From: Apiosordaria backusii | Lineage: Eukaryota; Ascomycota; Sordariomycetes; Sordariales; Lasiosphaeriaceae | Direction of reading: 5' to 3' | Length of the DNA: 64,000 nt | Assembly (NCBI GenBank): GCA_030549205.1 | Contig: JAUKTV010000011.1 | Span: forward strand, 1,054,001-1,118,000 | In this document: positions 1-12,778 of the stretch, piece after piece | Layout: every line of letters starts with the position of its first letter | Numbering within the stretch: position 1 is the first letter of the stretch | Notes under the pieces: model-generated | What the model was told of the DNA's origin: nothing | The model's database searches: none | Seen by the model: the letters and a program-made list of their open reading frames with translations, nothing else | Position numbers and translations under genes: made by a program

Positions 1-3000
1 CTCTCACCTCACCCTAAATTCCTGCCTCCCCTTGTCTCCGGCCTAGTGTCTTTGTCCCTTCTCTCCGCGCCCTGTTTTCGTCTGATGGGTTCGTCTCGTG
101 TCTTCCTCTTGTTTCCGTTTTGGATCAGGAGCTGAGCGGCTAACGGTCGAAAGTGAGCCAGCGAGCAGAAGGCGCACAGACGACCCAGAGCGATATGCTT
201 CGTCGAGCCACAAGGCAAGCCTCTCTCCAGTTGGCGTTGATCGAGACGTGAGCTGGCCTGTATAGCTGTTGACGGAACCAGCAAGTCAGAACCGGAAACC
301 GGAAAGCTCGGTGGCTAAGAGGGTCTTGGTTTTCTCTGATTCCATGGGTGCTAGCCGTTCCTAGCTTGGCTTGCAGTCATGTCCGGGAAGGGATCGTGGA
401 AAAAGGGGCTGATCTGTTGCGCTTATGCCAAGCAAAACATGTGGCTCATGCGGCCAACTTGTTGTGTGTAGCCAGTGGGGCCGAAAAAGGGGCTCTTAGA
501 TTCTCTCAGCGAAACTGCGCGAGACACACGACCCATTACCAACAGATTCTGTTGGGAAGTCCTCGACGCCCAAGAACTCTGTTTACCTCCGCTGCCATCT
601 TCTCTAGACTTGAGACCCCCTCGAGGCGAAGCAGAAGATGTGTTTGACCGTGCAAAAAGTCTGTGGCGAACGCTGGTTGAGTGGCTTGTCAACCACAGGC
701 ACAGAGAACCGCACAGAGAGGAAGCGCTCAGCGTGCAAGAGACTTGTGGTCTGCTCCAAGGGTGTTATCTCTGTGCTATTGATCAACTCGGAGTCTTGAT
801 CAAGAGCCGGGTGGCGACTAGGCGTCTGGTTTCAGACAACAGGAGGAAAGCTGGTTGACAGGTCAAAAAATGTGATTTTTTGTTTGCCGCTTTTTGCTAT
901 TTTCTTCGTGCCACTGGCTAGTGACCATGTAGGTCAAGAAGTGTTTGAAAAACGAAGGGCTCCTGTGAGACATAGGCTGAGAAAGAAGCCTCTTGGCTGA
1001 GCTGTGCTTCACTGAACTCAGAAGCAGATAGCGGAACGAGAGTGCAGCGGAACTTGTCCAGGGCTGAAGGTACGAGTTTAGCAACTCAGTGCTTGGTGTC
1101 CACCTCTTAGAAAACGTTCTTGAGCCGCTGGTCGAGCAGTGTTGCAGGTGGGGCTTTGAAAGGAAGAAGGAGGCTCGGGCTTGCGTGGTGTAGACTATTC
1201 CTTGGTAGACCCGAGAACATTATAGTCGATGGCGACCAGCCGGGTGATAGAGGACCAAGCGATGTTCAGCAAGCTAGTGCTGGCAACGCGTTCGAAAAGG
1301 GTTTTGGGCTTGTCTGGTTGAAGCTGTTCTCTTGACCGGCTGGGTGACACTGTAGTTGGCCGCTGACATCAAGACCAAAAAGCAAAAGAGTCTTTAGGAG
1401 CCTACCGATCTCCATTTGTCTCTTGCAGAGTCTCTTGAGGTTGTGGTTACCTAAAAGGTCTGGGGAAGCGTTGGACTTTTAAGGCGGGCTCCGGCGTGTG
1501 CGGTCAAGATTGATTCGTCGGTTGGGCGAGGCTGCGCAAGGCTGAGTAAGACTGCGCATGCTATCGTATGGCAAAGCTTTAGTCGACAGCGAACGACTAG
1601 ACCAGAAAATAAGGGCGCGCTGGCCAGCAAATCCAAGCCCTTGACGTTTACCTTTTGCGTCGTGTTTTTGAAGCCACGAGCAACCGGACTATGCAGGACA
1701 GCAGGTCGTCTGAAAGTCAGGAGCGTTCGAAAAGGGGAGCAACGAGCTAGACTTGTGCGGTGAAGGTCGACTGTTCTTCGCAAATTGAGTAGCTGTTGAC
1801 AACGGCGAGTAGGCGAAGCGCCCACTGGTATGCCTCTCCGGGGCGACCTTCTCGTACAACTGGCCAGCTGAGGGCAACAAAGTCTTTCAGAACAGCATTG
1901 ACGTTGCTAAGGTTGGTGAAGGGTGGGGACCGCAACCAAACGACCGAGTATGGGAGCATCCCAGATCCTCGTATGGTCCGGCGTCACGTTCTTCGTGTCG
2001 TCGGGGTGCTGACAGATAGCAGACTCTCCAAAGGCTTGCAGGACAGGGCGATCATCCAACCTGGCTACCGAACACCAGGTCGGTGGGGAGCGCCGAGCAG
2101 ATGGCGAGCCTAGTAGTCCAGCAGCTGATTCAACGACTTGTTCCTCCTCTTGTATATAGCTTCCTCAGCCACGGGTTGGCTGATAGCAAGCAGAAGCCTT
2201 TCCAGAGATCTCTTAACGCACCGTGCTTAACAGCCGGCCAAACTGCTAGACAGCGGTCCGGCAACGGGAAAGCAGAACAAGCATCCAGTAGGTGTATCAT
2301 CGCGTTGCTTCCTCTTCCGCAAAGCCTCACAAGCCACTGACTAGTTGAGGGAAGCCTGAAGCTTATCGAGAGCTTACTTGATACCACTGGGTACGGCAAC
2401 TGGCGACAAGGGGATGACGAAGCAGGGGGCGGCTTGGCGGGCGTCTCGAGGCCGTGTCCTTCTCTCGGGTAGTTGGGGGTAACGGGCTGAAGGGTTGGAA
2501 CAAGTATCGTGTCTAAAGAGACTTCGGGGGAGGGATCGTGACATATCGGCGCGAAGTCTTGAAACCGGCAGTCCGGCTCGAGGGGAAACAACGAAACTAA
2601 AACAGCAAAACCAAAGAAGTGTCAGACATCCTTACCTCTAATCTATCGTCCTTCTCGTCCGCCCTTCGGTATTCGATCGGCTCGGGACTCGTCGCCGTTC
2701 GAAGGGGGATACGGTGTCGTGTAAAGTCTAGAGATATCAACGAGGTTAGCAGTCAAACCAGGCCAGGCGAGATGATGTAGATATGTCCAGGCAGACAAAG
2801 CATGTGCTTCCAGGGGCACAAGGGCTCTACAACAGGGCATTGAAGAGGCGGATGTTCCAGAAAGGCAACTTACCGAATTCCTTGAGAGCTTTGACACACG
2901 TAAAGACTTGGTGGAAGCGATATTGGTCGAGTATCAGACTGTCGCACAAGTCTCCTGAAAGTTGAAGGGAGTTGAAGATGGATTTGGCGCGACACGAGGC

Positions 3001-4520
3001 TGTGAACCAAGCATGCACCAGCAGCTGAAGCAACGCTGACCCGTGCACGCTAGGTAACTTTCGGCAAAAACGCGGGTTTGGGGGCGACAGGGATCAAGCT
3101 TCAAGGCTAACCAGGCGCTGTGTTACCCGAGACTTGGCGTTGGGCCTTGCTTAAACCTCGGGGAAGATCATCAATTCGATTTACGATGCAAGGCATCTAC
3201 GACTATTTGTGGCTGCCTCTTGGGCCTCGAAGGAGGGCTTTCTGATGGCCTGATGGGTGGTATGTCTCTCCTCTAGGCTGCCTGGTTACCTACCTAACTA
3301 GGTACTACAGCTAAAGCGAGGGGCTGAGTCTAAATGCGGATAACGGCCGCAGGCCCCCGGGTCTGAGATGGCGGAATCTTCCCGTGAAGGGGCTCTGAAC
3401 CATCAAAAATTCACTTGCTTTCTGGAAGGCAACATCTCATTGCAGGTATCAGAGGCTGTTGGATGAATCTCAGGTTTCCGTGCGGATGACCGAAACCATT
3501 ATCCGAATATACGTCTGCCCTTTACCTGTTATTCGCATCAATACTCTTCAATCATGCCCTTTTTTCTTCTTGCGTAGGGCCTGTTCAGAATATGAGCTAC
3601 CTGCCTTCTTTGCTCGGGTTACATTGTCTCCTCGTCATCTTATATGGCCCTGCTTGTCACTGGCCAGTTCTTTCGTATTGATATCCATTTTGATGCATCT
3701 CTGCCATCATGTTAACTTTGCTAACAATGCATGGGCACTTCCAAGAAACATTAACATGCTGCATCTTGACTTCTGGATTTACACATCTTTATCTTCTAGG
3801 TATACATCTGTTTACTGTTAAACGAACTCATTTAGCGTCAACGAAGTCATCGTGTCTATCTGTGGGGTTTGAATTTTCTTTCTTGACCTGGTTCTCTCAG
3901 CTATAACATGCCTGAGCTAAACTGTTTTTGACCCCAGCTCGGGTGTTGCTGCAGCCAGAGCAAGTCCCTTTTACCTGGGCTGCTTACAGAGTAGACTCCA
4001 CACAAGCAGCGAATATTGAACATGACAATCCTCATCTCTGTACTTGGTCCTACAAGCCATGCCTGAGCAGCTCTGCCAGCCCGAGATGCCTACCTAAGTG
4101 TAAGTTCCGCTTGTTTCTTCTGCAGCCAGCACACCGGGTGCTCACTCTACTCTCACTCTCGCCCCGCCTGTCGCCGTTTCTTAGTGGGATCTGAGGCTTG
4201 CATTTCGGCGGTCTTTATGGGCCCGTACTGGTATCCCAGGAGAGTGTCTTTGCCGCCTTTGTTTGATGCCTGACGCCGAGAGACAGATGACTGAGCAGCT
4301 ACCAAGCATTCCAGAAAAGGTTGGTGGTCAAATCAGCATTGTTGGTAAGTCCAAAAAGGGGTGCTAAGACATTATACAATCCAAACCCCCAAACATGGGT
4401 TACTAGGTATATTTGGAACAATTGATTTCTAACCCCCAACGCAGCAAAAAGAGGTTTACAGCCAGCCATCGGTGCATCACAAACAAATATCCATTCCTCC
4501 CTAAATATATGTTCCTAACC
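1..4520. other. Long stretch without a supportable gene
   Basis: No reading frame here gives a recognisable protein. The open frames are short, overlap on both strands and show no domain or sensible composition. Base composition is ordinary, so this is not a RIP block. A possible untranslated intron lies at about 3259-3311 on the + strand (GTATGT donor, CTAAC branch-like site, ACAG acceptor), which would fit a non-coding transcript or a leader, but I cannot assign it to a gene. The left part may be the upstream region of a gene beyond the window edge. Position 4521 onward is the 3' end of the DUF3433-like gene on the - strand. Confidence 0.5.
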
Positions 4521-7500
4521 TCATCCCCTGCCCACCCCATACTCCCCAATACCAACCCTCGCATCCCCCGTCTGAGCCCCTACTATCCGTCCAAAAGTAA
4601 CATACCTCCCCCTCTCATCCTCTTCCACCTTACCTTGCTTCTTCTCATCACAACAGCCACTGGTCTTCTTATTCCTCCCTTTGCTCCTCCACCATGTTTC
4701 TCCCACGTTTTTCTCCTGCCTCTCCTCCCTCTGTCTTCTATAAACACCCTCAAGTTCTCCCCTCAAATCCGAATCACAAAGGTAATACACCCCCCCAGCC
4801 AACCCCATCCCTTCTCCCCCAGGGTGAACAGGCATATGCGGATATCTCACCGCCACCAAGTTCCACCCCAGCACCAAAATCATCAGCACCAGTACCCCCA
4901 CCACCGACCACGCGCAGGCTTGATGAGTCGGCCATGTAAGCCAAGGACTGAAGGGTATATTAGACAAAAGGGGGGGCGTAAACTTGGACAGGACGGTCAC
5001 TGCCGCTACTGCCGGGACAGTAAAAGATTTATCTTGGAGACTTTGGAAGATACTCGACGGGGTGAGAGCAGCAAAGGCGGTCAGGGGTGGTGGGGTGGTG
5101 AAGAAGCGGTTGTTGTTATCGCTGGTGGTACTGGATGTGTTCAACAGTCGAGGGTGGCGGGAGAGGAGACGGTAGGGTTCTTTTGTTGCGATGTCTGTTA
5201 GAATAGAAAAGTGATTAGCGACTTTGGTTCTCTACGGAGGTCAGGTAAGGTAGTCAGGCGGGTCGGGGGGTCTTAACTGGAAAAATAATGATCCCAAAAC
5301 ATCGAGGTAATCAGCCCAAAGCTGGCAAACAAGGCGCGGACGCCGAGGCCCTGAGAGTTCATAAACCTCTCAAAAGCAGTGTCCGTGCTCGTCGTCAGCT
5401 CGTAGTACAATATCATGATGAGAAATCCGATGATGGTGAGAAGAAACAACACTTGGCCGATATAGTCTTCCGTTACTGGGCTGAGTGACCGCTTTTGTTG
5501 CCGGGATCCCGAAGAGGATGTCTTCGTTGTTGTTGTTGTCTTCTTGCTCGTGCGGTATTCATTCCTGTCTGGATGATTTGGCAGCGTGACAAGAGCTAGT
5601 TGTAATCTGTTTGTACTTGGTCGCTTTGACAATGGGGTCTGTGGAGAATGAGGAGGGAGTTGTTGTTCTGACGACCGTGACGAGGCTAGTACTCCCAAGG
5701 ACGAGGCGCTCGACGTGGGCGTTGTTGCTTGGGAGTGCCGTGGACCGGATACTTCTGATGTCTGCATAACCTGGCGCAAGGCAAACCTATGGTCGCTCAG
5801 GTTTTCAATCATTTCGTCTCTCGTGATGTAGTCGTTTGTGATGTTGACTTTGGCAGCGTGAAAGGCTTCTCGAGTACTCTGCTCTGCAAGGAGGGCGGCA
5901 ACACCAGCAATGCTCCTCATGTCAGATCCGCAGTTGTTGTGCCAGTTCCACATCGTGAATGCTAGCAAAACAACCACACCCAGACTTAAACTCAAGGAGG
6001 CCTGTACAATCCGCCCAGGTGTCCCGAATATGGCAATCTCCATGAAGCAGCCGGCAAAGCTGTCCGCAGTACAACCTCCATGTAGTTTGAAACCTACAGC
6101 TTCTGACGAGAAGGAGACGGCCACAGAGGAGATAAAAACCAGTAGCTGCGTCAGAAGCAGAGCTGGCTCCTTGAAATGAAATAAAAGATGCCAGCAGGTG
6201 AAGAACCCTTGAATGCCTCCTGTTCTAAGAAACAACGAGTCCTCCGGTGACGTACCATCTGAGCTGCGTGACAAAGTTTTGAGAGGCAACAGCGCTTTGA
6301 CATGCGAGTCGATAACTTGTGCCAGAAGAGTAAGCGGTGATGTGATGATGATAGGCAAGAACGCTGCTAGAACGTAGTCACCCCATGAAACGGGATTAAA
6401 CGTTGTGGGCTCTCCATCCTCATTTTCGTCCATGGCACGGAAGATGCCGGTGTCTTCTTTTGGATATGCAGTGGCCACCGGCAGACCGTTAGAATCAGTG
6501 ATGGTAAGCCCGATATCGCGTACGGTTGGTACTTGCGTGGTTATCGTTGCCGTAGGGATCCCGTTCGAATCCCGCATAGTAACAACGGTTGGTACGAGAT
6601 GAAATTTGGACGTCAAAGTCACTGGACGTCCAAGGAAATCCACTGTTGTGATAGTGGCAAGGCTCCTAGTCGCGAACCCAGTGACTGTTGCAATTGGTGT
6701 TGTCCCATATCCGCCTGGCAAAGTTATTTCCACCAATTTCCATCTCACCCCGTTGACTATAACTGTAGCGGTAGGCGTTCCTCTATCATCATAAAGGGTT
6801 TTTGGTTGATTCGCCAAGCTCTTTCCAGTACCCGTGATTGTGGCGGTTGGCCTACCATTACTGTCTGTCAAAGTCATGAAAGTCGTTTGGTATTCTGGCG
6901 TCTGAGCCGGGATCCAGATAGATGAGGTGATGGTGGCTGTCCCCTTGCCTTTATCATCGGTCAAAGTGATCGTTGTAGGGACATGTGACCCATGGGCTGA
7001 TCCCGGCACCGTAATATCTTCAGGGACAAGGACGTGAGTTGTGACTGGAGGAAGGGGATTCATAAGTGTAGCAGTTACTGGCTTGGTTTCCACGATATCT
7101 GGTGCTGCCTTTGCACACGCCCGAGCTCCGTCAAATGCGAATTCGCTGTACTGTAATGTAATCTGCGGATTTTCCGAGCGTGCCTCGTATTGAGCCCTTG
7201 AGACTCTCACCCATTCAGACCAGCATGCGGGTTCGAGAAAGACGAAAGCTGGACCATCGCATATGATCGTGCAATCCGTGTGTAACTTTTCATGGATTGG
7301 GAAGAAGTTGATTATGGTGGTGAAGTAAACCGGGGTGCGGACAAATGGTAATTGCCCAGGCCGAGTTGTGGTGTAATACACAGTGTGCCAAAAGGACATC
7401 TTGATTCGGTAGCCAGCAATCTGCCCGTACTTGTCTTTGGGCGGTACTCGGCGCTGTATCCCTGTGAAGTTGGTTCTCGTTGCGTTCACAGTGGTATTAG

Positions 7501-8066
7501 AAGGAACGTTTATGACCGGATATCCTGTTCGGTTACCAAAAGTCAAGGGCTCTGTTGGTAAACCAACCCATCCAGTCAACGAGGTTGAGGTTGGCATCGA
7601 TGCTGAAGTTGATGTCGACAGTAGAGTTGGCTCTGGCGAGAGTAGTGAGCTTGTATTTTGTTGCCAGGCCAGTGACGAGAAAGCTGTCGATGACAAGGCT
7701 TCGACTGCCCTTGCCTTACGGAGCGGTTGTGCCACTAGAAAAGGGCCATATGACCCGGTGCCCGTTCCGTACTCATTCATGACGGGGAATCGGTCGTTAG
7801 CGATGGTGACTGTCCTGAAGCCATATTCTAACACCACAATCAGAACAACGATGCTGGCACAATATATCTCGTCAGCGGGCCTTGAACATGGAGGCGCCAA
7901 TTTGAACTCGCACGTACTAGAGGCTGAGTAAAACCAGAAATGGAGTTTGAAGAACCAAAGGTTTCGAATTATTGAGACATTTATCGGATTGTTGTGCCCG
8001 ACTATCTCTTGATGGTGATGACTTGGGTCGCAGAGCCTTGAACGGCCCTTTGAGGATCCTGGACAT
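4521..8066 (-). CDS. DUF3433-type multi-pass membrane protein with extracellular DSNGxPTAT repeats
   Basis: Proposed model of three exons: 8066-7918, 7853-5278 and 5194-4521, giving 1132 residues with an exact frame sum. The introns of 64 and 83 bp have GTACGT and GTTAAG donors and CCAG and ACAG acceptors. The ATG at 8066 gives a charged tail followed by a membrane helix at residues 36-60. Next comes a long non-cytoplasmic region rich in Ser/Thr and N-glycosylation sequons. Residues 340-515 carry about six degenerate repeats of the type TxTDSNGxPTATIT. The C-terminal half has several hydrophobic segments separated by polar loops and ends with a last helix (WSVVGVLVLMILVLGWNLVA) and a YPHMP motif, as I remember for the fungal DUF3433 family. 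Function is unknown; a surface or plasma-membrane role is inferred. An alternative reading without the first intron is open but puts no helix at the N-terminus. A leader intron may end near 8111. Confidence 0.78.
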
Positions 8067-9011
8067 GGTCGGTTTAGAACCAGCGCACTGATTTCTACGA
8101 GACCTAAAACAATGAGAGACTCATGTCAGATGTGACAGGAGCCCACTCTCTTGTATACCCATGGTGAAGGGGGAAGACATCGCGACCAGCTGAGCAGCTT
8201 GGGGGCCATTCTCGTGCCGTCGTTCAAGACCCTTGTACAATGCTCTATGCATCTGTTCATCGATACAACGACACCATCGCGATTAAGCGACCGGGAATGT
8301 AACTCAAGAGCCGCGAGGTACAGGCAGGACTTCATGCAAGGGCTATAGTCTCCAGTCAGTGAGAGCCAAGCATGTGCCGGCTTTTCAGTTGTTTACCATT
8401 TTTCAAGCTCAGCCTCGTGATATATACCCACGCAGGGTATTAATGGACTCTCGCTTGGGATGAACGGTCGCCATTGGAGAATGAAAAGCCGGGTAAAAAA
8501 AGATAGCCCGGTGTATGGACGGAGTGCAACTGTGATTCAAGGCAGCCTTGCAGATTAGGGAAGGTTTGCCGCTCGGCGCCGCGACCCGTCAATCGATGAG
8601 ATGCTACGTTAGCCGGGCGACTCTAGAGCGTTAATGGCAAGGCGCAAGCGGCAACTGAGACAAATGTACCTGCTGCGTACTTTTGAGGAATCAAATGGAG
8701 GCCTTGCGCTGCCTGCCAACGGCTTTTTAGTTACCTAGCTCAGGTACACGTAAGGAAAAACTGGGAAGCATCTCATTAACAAGGATCTGACCAGTGGAAA
8801 CCCAATTCATTGCTATTTAACCCCCTCCCCTATATGCAGTATGTAAACCCTTCCCCCCCCGGCCCCTTTCTACCATCTAACCTCCCAAGTGTTGCAGTGT
8901 TGCGTGTATGTGTGTATACAGTCAACTCCAATATACAAATGCGAATAATATACAGTTTAATAGTTTTTTTTACATGACCCTTCCGCCCCAACCACTGCCC
9001 TAGGCATAGCC
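8067..9011. other. Intergenic region between two minus-strand genes
   Basis: No gene is seen. The part next to 8066 probably holds the leader of the DUF3433-like gene, including a possible 55-bp leader intron (GTATAC donor near 8164 and TTTTAG acceptor near 8110 on the - strand, with a CTGAC branch-like site). The rest contains ACCTAGCTCAGGTA-like motifs and a C-rich tract near 8855, and is likely promoter and 3' UTR sequence. Confidence 0.5.
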
Positions 9012-10735
9012 TCACAGTTGAAACGGTATCTGGAGGTCTTGCCTGTCCATCTGGATCTTTTGCTTAGCCTTGACCTCAGCAATGAGTGAGTTCAGATTCT
9101 CAACCCGCAACCCCAGCTGTCGACCACGCTCGACAAAGTACCCCGTCTGGTAATCGATATCCGTGTCCCAGCCCCGGGCCACATTGGACCGCATCCTCGA
9201 GCTGGAAGTCTGCTGCCTCACCAGCTTGTGGTAAAGCTCCTTTCTCAACGTCTGTGTGATGGCGAACCGCGAAAACTGCGGTGAGTCTCTGACCTCTGGG
9301 AGGTTTGAGACCACGCCACAGAGCTCACCGAGAAGCTGGTCCATGACCATTCTCGCGTACGCATTCTTCGGCAGCTTGTCATAAGTGCTGTCGAGAATGA
9401 CCGTCAATGGGTCCACGATGGAACGGAAGGCAATGGTTGGTAGCGCCTTTTTGAAGAAATCGTCCATCGGAAAACCAGCTGCCCGCAACCCAGGAATCAT
9501 AGTCAGCGTCTTAAGAAGACGGGTTGGTTTCAACGTGTGCTCGATTGGCGGGTGGCGGACGATTCTGATGCCGGACTGCTGAATCTGCTGAGGGTAGATG
9601 GACATGCGTAGCCTCCCCAGCTCAACTTCTTCTACCGAGAACTGTTCGCCTGTGTATCCCAACTTTCCGGTAAATTGCCCAAGAATGAAGGTCGGGCGAG
9701 TAATAGACGTAGGATAATAGGTCTTGATAAGGTCCTCGACGACACCCAAGCCATCATTGATCAGAACAATGGTCGACCTGTGATCAAATCTATGTTTGAT
9801 CGGCTCCAAGGCTCGGATAACGTCAGATGCTGGAACAGTAATAATCAGGTTGCTGATTAGACCTGGTAGCGCATATTGCTTCGGGCTCGTATAATCACCA
9901 TGTTCATTGAAATTGACAGCGACAATTCGACGATTGGTGATCGTCTCGTCTCCCCGGTGAAGCGTCAGTTGTCGGCCAAGTCCTTTGAAAGCGTTGTGCA
10001 CGCCAGGGGTGTGCATCACATAGCGCACTGGAGGTATTCTGTCGCAGCTGGCTAAGATGTGTGTAATATATCGACCAACAGGGTCCAGTCCCATCACATG
10101 GATGTGATCCGACTGCGCAAGGTCGTCTGCAGGTAGAGGCGCGGCCTCCGGCTCTGGCTGTTCTTGCTGGTCCCACATGGCTATACGAGATTGAATTCGG
10201 TTTGAATCTTCTGCCGTTTCCTGTTCTTGAACCGCATTCTGCGTGGCAACCATGTTGATCTCGGCATCTTCGCTACTGCGGTCAACTTCAGTTGCCTGGC
10301 TAGCTGGGATTTTGGGCTCCTCAATGTCGGCCTTTTCTGGTTCGACGGCGATTTGGGGAGGTTGTTCCTCCACATCGCTTGCCTTGAAAGGCTTTGCTGC
10401 TGGAGGTGGTTTGAGTGCCCCGGGGGCAAAAGGACCGGGTCGTACTCCAAGGTGGGGTGGGAGAATCGCACGTTTCGCTACATATGGTGGCGGCTGAGAA
10501 TGAAAAGGGGCTGGACGCCGTCGATTGTTTGCATCTGCCTCGAACTCGCGCCCATACTGGGACTTTGACGATACCCCTCTCCGTAACCGTGGGCTGGCCC
10601 CCCGGCCCACCAAATGGTCATTGAGGAACCATGGTGTGTGTCTGCAGGGTATTTGCGCAAACACCCGCAGCCGCGGGCGGGTGCCCAAAAGGAGATACAG
10701 ATTGCCGGTGTTCACGGAGACGGCGGAGATCGCAT
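9012..10735 (-). CDS. Mitochondrial ketopantoate-reductase-fold protein, Cbs2-like
   Basis: The protein of about 550 residues has a disordered proline-rich N-terminus ending in an RRGVSS-type presequence junction, then a Rossmann-like segment (HVMGLDPVGRYITH, a degenerate version of the GxGxxG loop) and an all-alpha C-terminal half, the layout of ApbA/PanE proteins. In yeast the mitochondrial COB translation activator Cbs2 is, from memory, of this type, so a mitochondrial translation or assembly role is more likely than true ketopantoate reduction. The start is uncertain. The main frame is open from a stop near 10960 but contains no ATG until about residue 150. The model used here starts at ATG 10735, with a 74-bp intron 10715-10642 (GTGAAC donor, GCAG acceptor) restoring the frame at a CAC-ACA-CCA-TGG stretch. 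That donor is weak. The stop is at 9012. Confidence 0.65.
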
Positions 10736-11613
10736 GGTAGGTCGTCGCAATCTCTGGGAAGGGACCCGTCGCAGGAAGCTCGCGCTGTCTACGACATGCG
10801 GTACGGCATTGGGCGGGGTTGACGACGTATGGCCTGGATCTGAATTTCGAGAACTTGACGTTGTAAAGGGATGCTTGAGCAATGCCGTCGCTGTGATCGG
10901 ATACCCAAAAGATTGGATTATCGTTATGTTGGTGTCGTGGGCGTCGCGGGGGAGAGTGTGCTCAAACTTTTTTGAAGACGGCGCAATTCGGCTTGGACTT
11001 GAAGAAGTCAGAGAAAATAAAATCTTCTCGAAGCTGATTGGCCCGCCGGCCTGGGACCCATCATCAATTGCTGGACGCAAAGCCCCACCTTAAACACTCG
11101 GACTGCAAGGCAAATCCACCAGCACGAGCTTCAGAAGCTCGGGAAACAGCTCATTACTCCTGGGAATCTTGAGCTTTTGTGGCAAAAATGGTGTGAATTG
11201 GGACAGCGGTCATCACTTCTCAAACAACATCATACATCGACAAAATGCCCGCATATGCCATGTATATCAAGGGGTGAGGGGCAGTCTCATACGTCTGTAA
11301 AACCTATAATTAGAGAGACCTTGGCCCAAGACTTTGTTCGTTGCTGCTTTGCAGGAGCTAGTTTCTTCAGGATATAAGAGCTGAAGTTGCAGTTTTTGAT
11401 GTCTCAACCCTGTAGAGACCTACCGGACCTACCGGACCTCCCTAGCTTCCACAGCTACAAATGCTCATCGAAACCCACAGCGCAACTCTAGGCCATCAAA
11501 ATAGAATGAGTCAAAAGTTTTGAATTGGCTAATACACAGGGTGTGTATGGACACTGGTACAACAAAGGAAGTCGATCTCGGTCAAAACTCGACTGGAGTA
11601 GCTAGTTAGCTGT
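10736..11613. other. Intergenic region upstream of the Cbs2-like gene
   Basis: No convincing gene. Open frames on both strands across 10700-11090 probably reflect the leader of the Cbs2-like gene, and an additional upstream exon of that gene could lie here. The segment 11614 onward is the 3' end of ATP4. A short direct repeat of CTACCGGAC is visible near 11421-11440. Confidence 0.45.
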
Positions 11614-12553
11614 CTATTGCTTGGCGGAAACGATCTCTGTAGCACTTTGTTAGTGACCAAGCTTCTCACAAACACAAATATCTCAATAACTCACTCTCAA
11701 CATCGGCAACGCTCTGCTGAAGAATCTGCTGGAGGGTCTTGGGGTTCTCAAGCTCCTTCTGGACCTTGGCAATGATGGCGGCAGCGAGCTCCCTCTGCTG
11801 GCGCTGCTTGACCTGGCTCTCGTACCGCACCCACGAGTCCAGAACGGTCTTGGCCTCATGGGCAAGAGCAGTGCGCTGCTCGAGCTCATAAGCCTCAGCC
11901 TCGAGCTTGGCAGTCTCCTATAGATTGCATCAGCATCCATTCCAGCTCTTCCCCCCCCAAACAAAACCCAATCATCCTACCTTGGAGACGGCGAAGAGGC
12001 TCTTGGTGACGTCAATGACGCCGGACATCTGCTGGACGTCCTCGATACGGCTCTTGACGGCCTGGGTGTGGTCGGCACGGGCCGAGTTGAGGATGTCGAG
12101 GATCTTCTTGTTCTGGGCCTCAGCCCACTCCTTGTACGCGGGGCCACCGAACTTGATCAGGGCAGCCCAAACGCTGAGAAGGCAGAAGGCGACGACGGTC
12201 TCCTCGTTGACGACATAGTACTCGTTGCTCAGGGCGTAGATGGAGAGGCCGGTGAAGGACGAGAGGATGGCCGACTTGGAGAGGAGGTTGCTGCCGGGGA
12301 GCGCATCGATGAGGGACTGAGCCTTGGACTTGGGGTCCTGGGCGGGGACGCCGGAGTTGTTGCGCGCCGTGATGAGGGTCGAGAGGGCGGGCAGAGCGCG
12401 GGGAGCGATGCTAGGCCGGAGACGGGCAGCCCCTGCGGCGCTCGGTGGTCAGTCATTTGTCATTTGTCATTGCCGTCTCAATTGGCGCCTCGCGGGCAAC
12501 CGTCGGCCTGTCTCGAACTCACCGAGAGCACTTCTCGCCAAGCGGGAGGCCAT
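11614..12553 (-). CDS. atp4: Mitochondrial F1Fo ATP synthase subunit 4 (subunit b)
   Basis: Subunit b forms the peripheral stalk of the mitochondrial ATP synthase, anchoring F1 to the inner membrane. Four exons, 12553-12523, 12432-11981, 11917-11695 and 11636-11614, sum to 242 residues, the usual length of fungal Atp4. The first exon starts a basic presequence (MASRLARSALG, continuing ARLRPSIAPRALPALS), then a PAQDPKSKAQSLIDALPG segment, a hydrophobic hairpin around EETVVAFCLLSVWAALIKFG, and a long charged helix ending in DVEKIVSAKQ. All introns have GT-AG ends, and CTGAC or CTAAC branch sites precede the first and last acceptors. The start lies 225 bp from the border of the copia element, so its promoter is now shared with, or truncated by, that insertion. 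Confidence 0.95.
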
Positions 12554-12773
12554 TGTGTATATGGGATATCGGGTGGGTGACGGCTCGACGTTTGACGGAG
12601 CTCTCAAGTGCCAAGTGCGAATTGAGGTTTTAACGAAATGCCTACTTCCCGGCTCTTTGCCGTGGAAGCTCTGGTCACGTGCTAGCGCAGCTGATGGTAA
12701 ATTCTAAGTTTACCTCCAAGGCTGCCAAGACATGGCGCCCCGAATCCTTGCCGCTAAAATTTCCATTTTCCAT

Positions 12774-12778
12774 TAACC
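12774..12778. repeat. Left target-site duplication of the LTR element (TAACC)
   Basis: The five bases before the left LTR read TAACC and the five bases after the right LTR (18792-18796) read CAACC. One C/T difference is what RIP or an ordinary transition would give. Five-base duplications are the normal footprint of LTR-retrotransposon integrase. Confidence 0.7.

Noticed and set aside
1..3200. Possible ancient RIP remnant or coding region at the left edge
   Set aside because: Base composition is balanced and no frame yields a recognisable protein, so neither is supported.
4413..5201. 262-codon + strand frame
   Set aside because: Antisense to the last exon of the DUF3433-like gene, whose membrane-helix reading is far more convincing.
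6548..6580. GTTCGAATCC string resembling a tRNA B box
   Set aside because: It lies inside the DUF3433-like coding sequence and no A box or cloverleaf surrounds it.
8126..8335. 69-codon frame as a separate small gene upstream of the DUF3433-like gene
   Set aside because: It overlaps the predicted leader and leader intron and has no conserved features.
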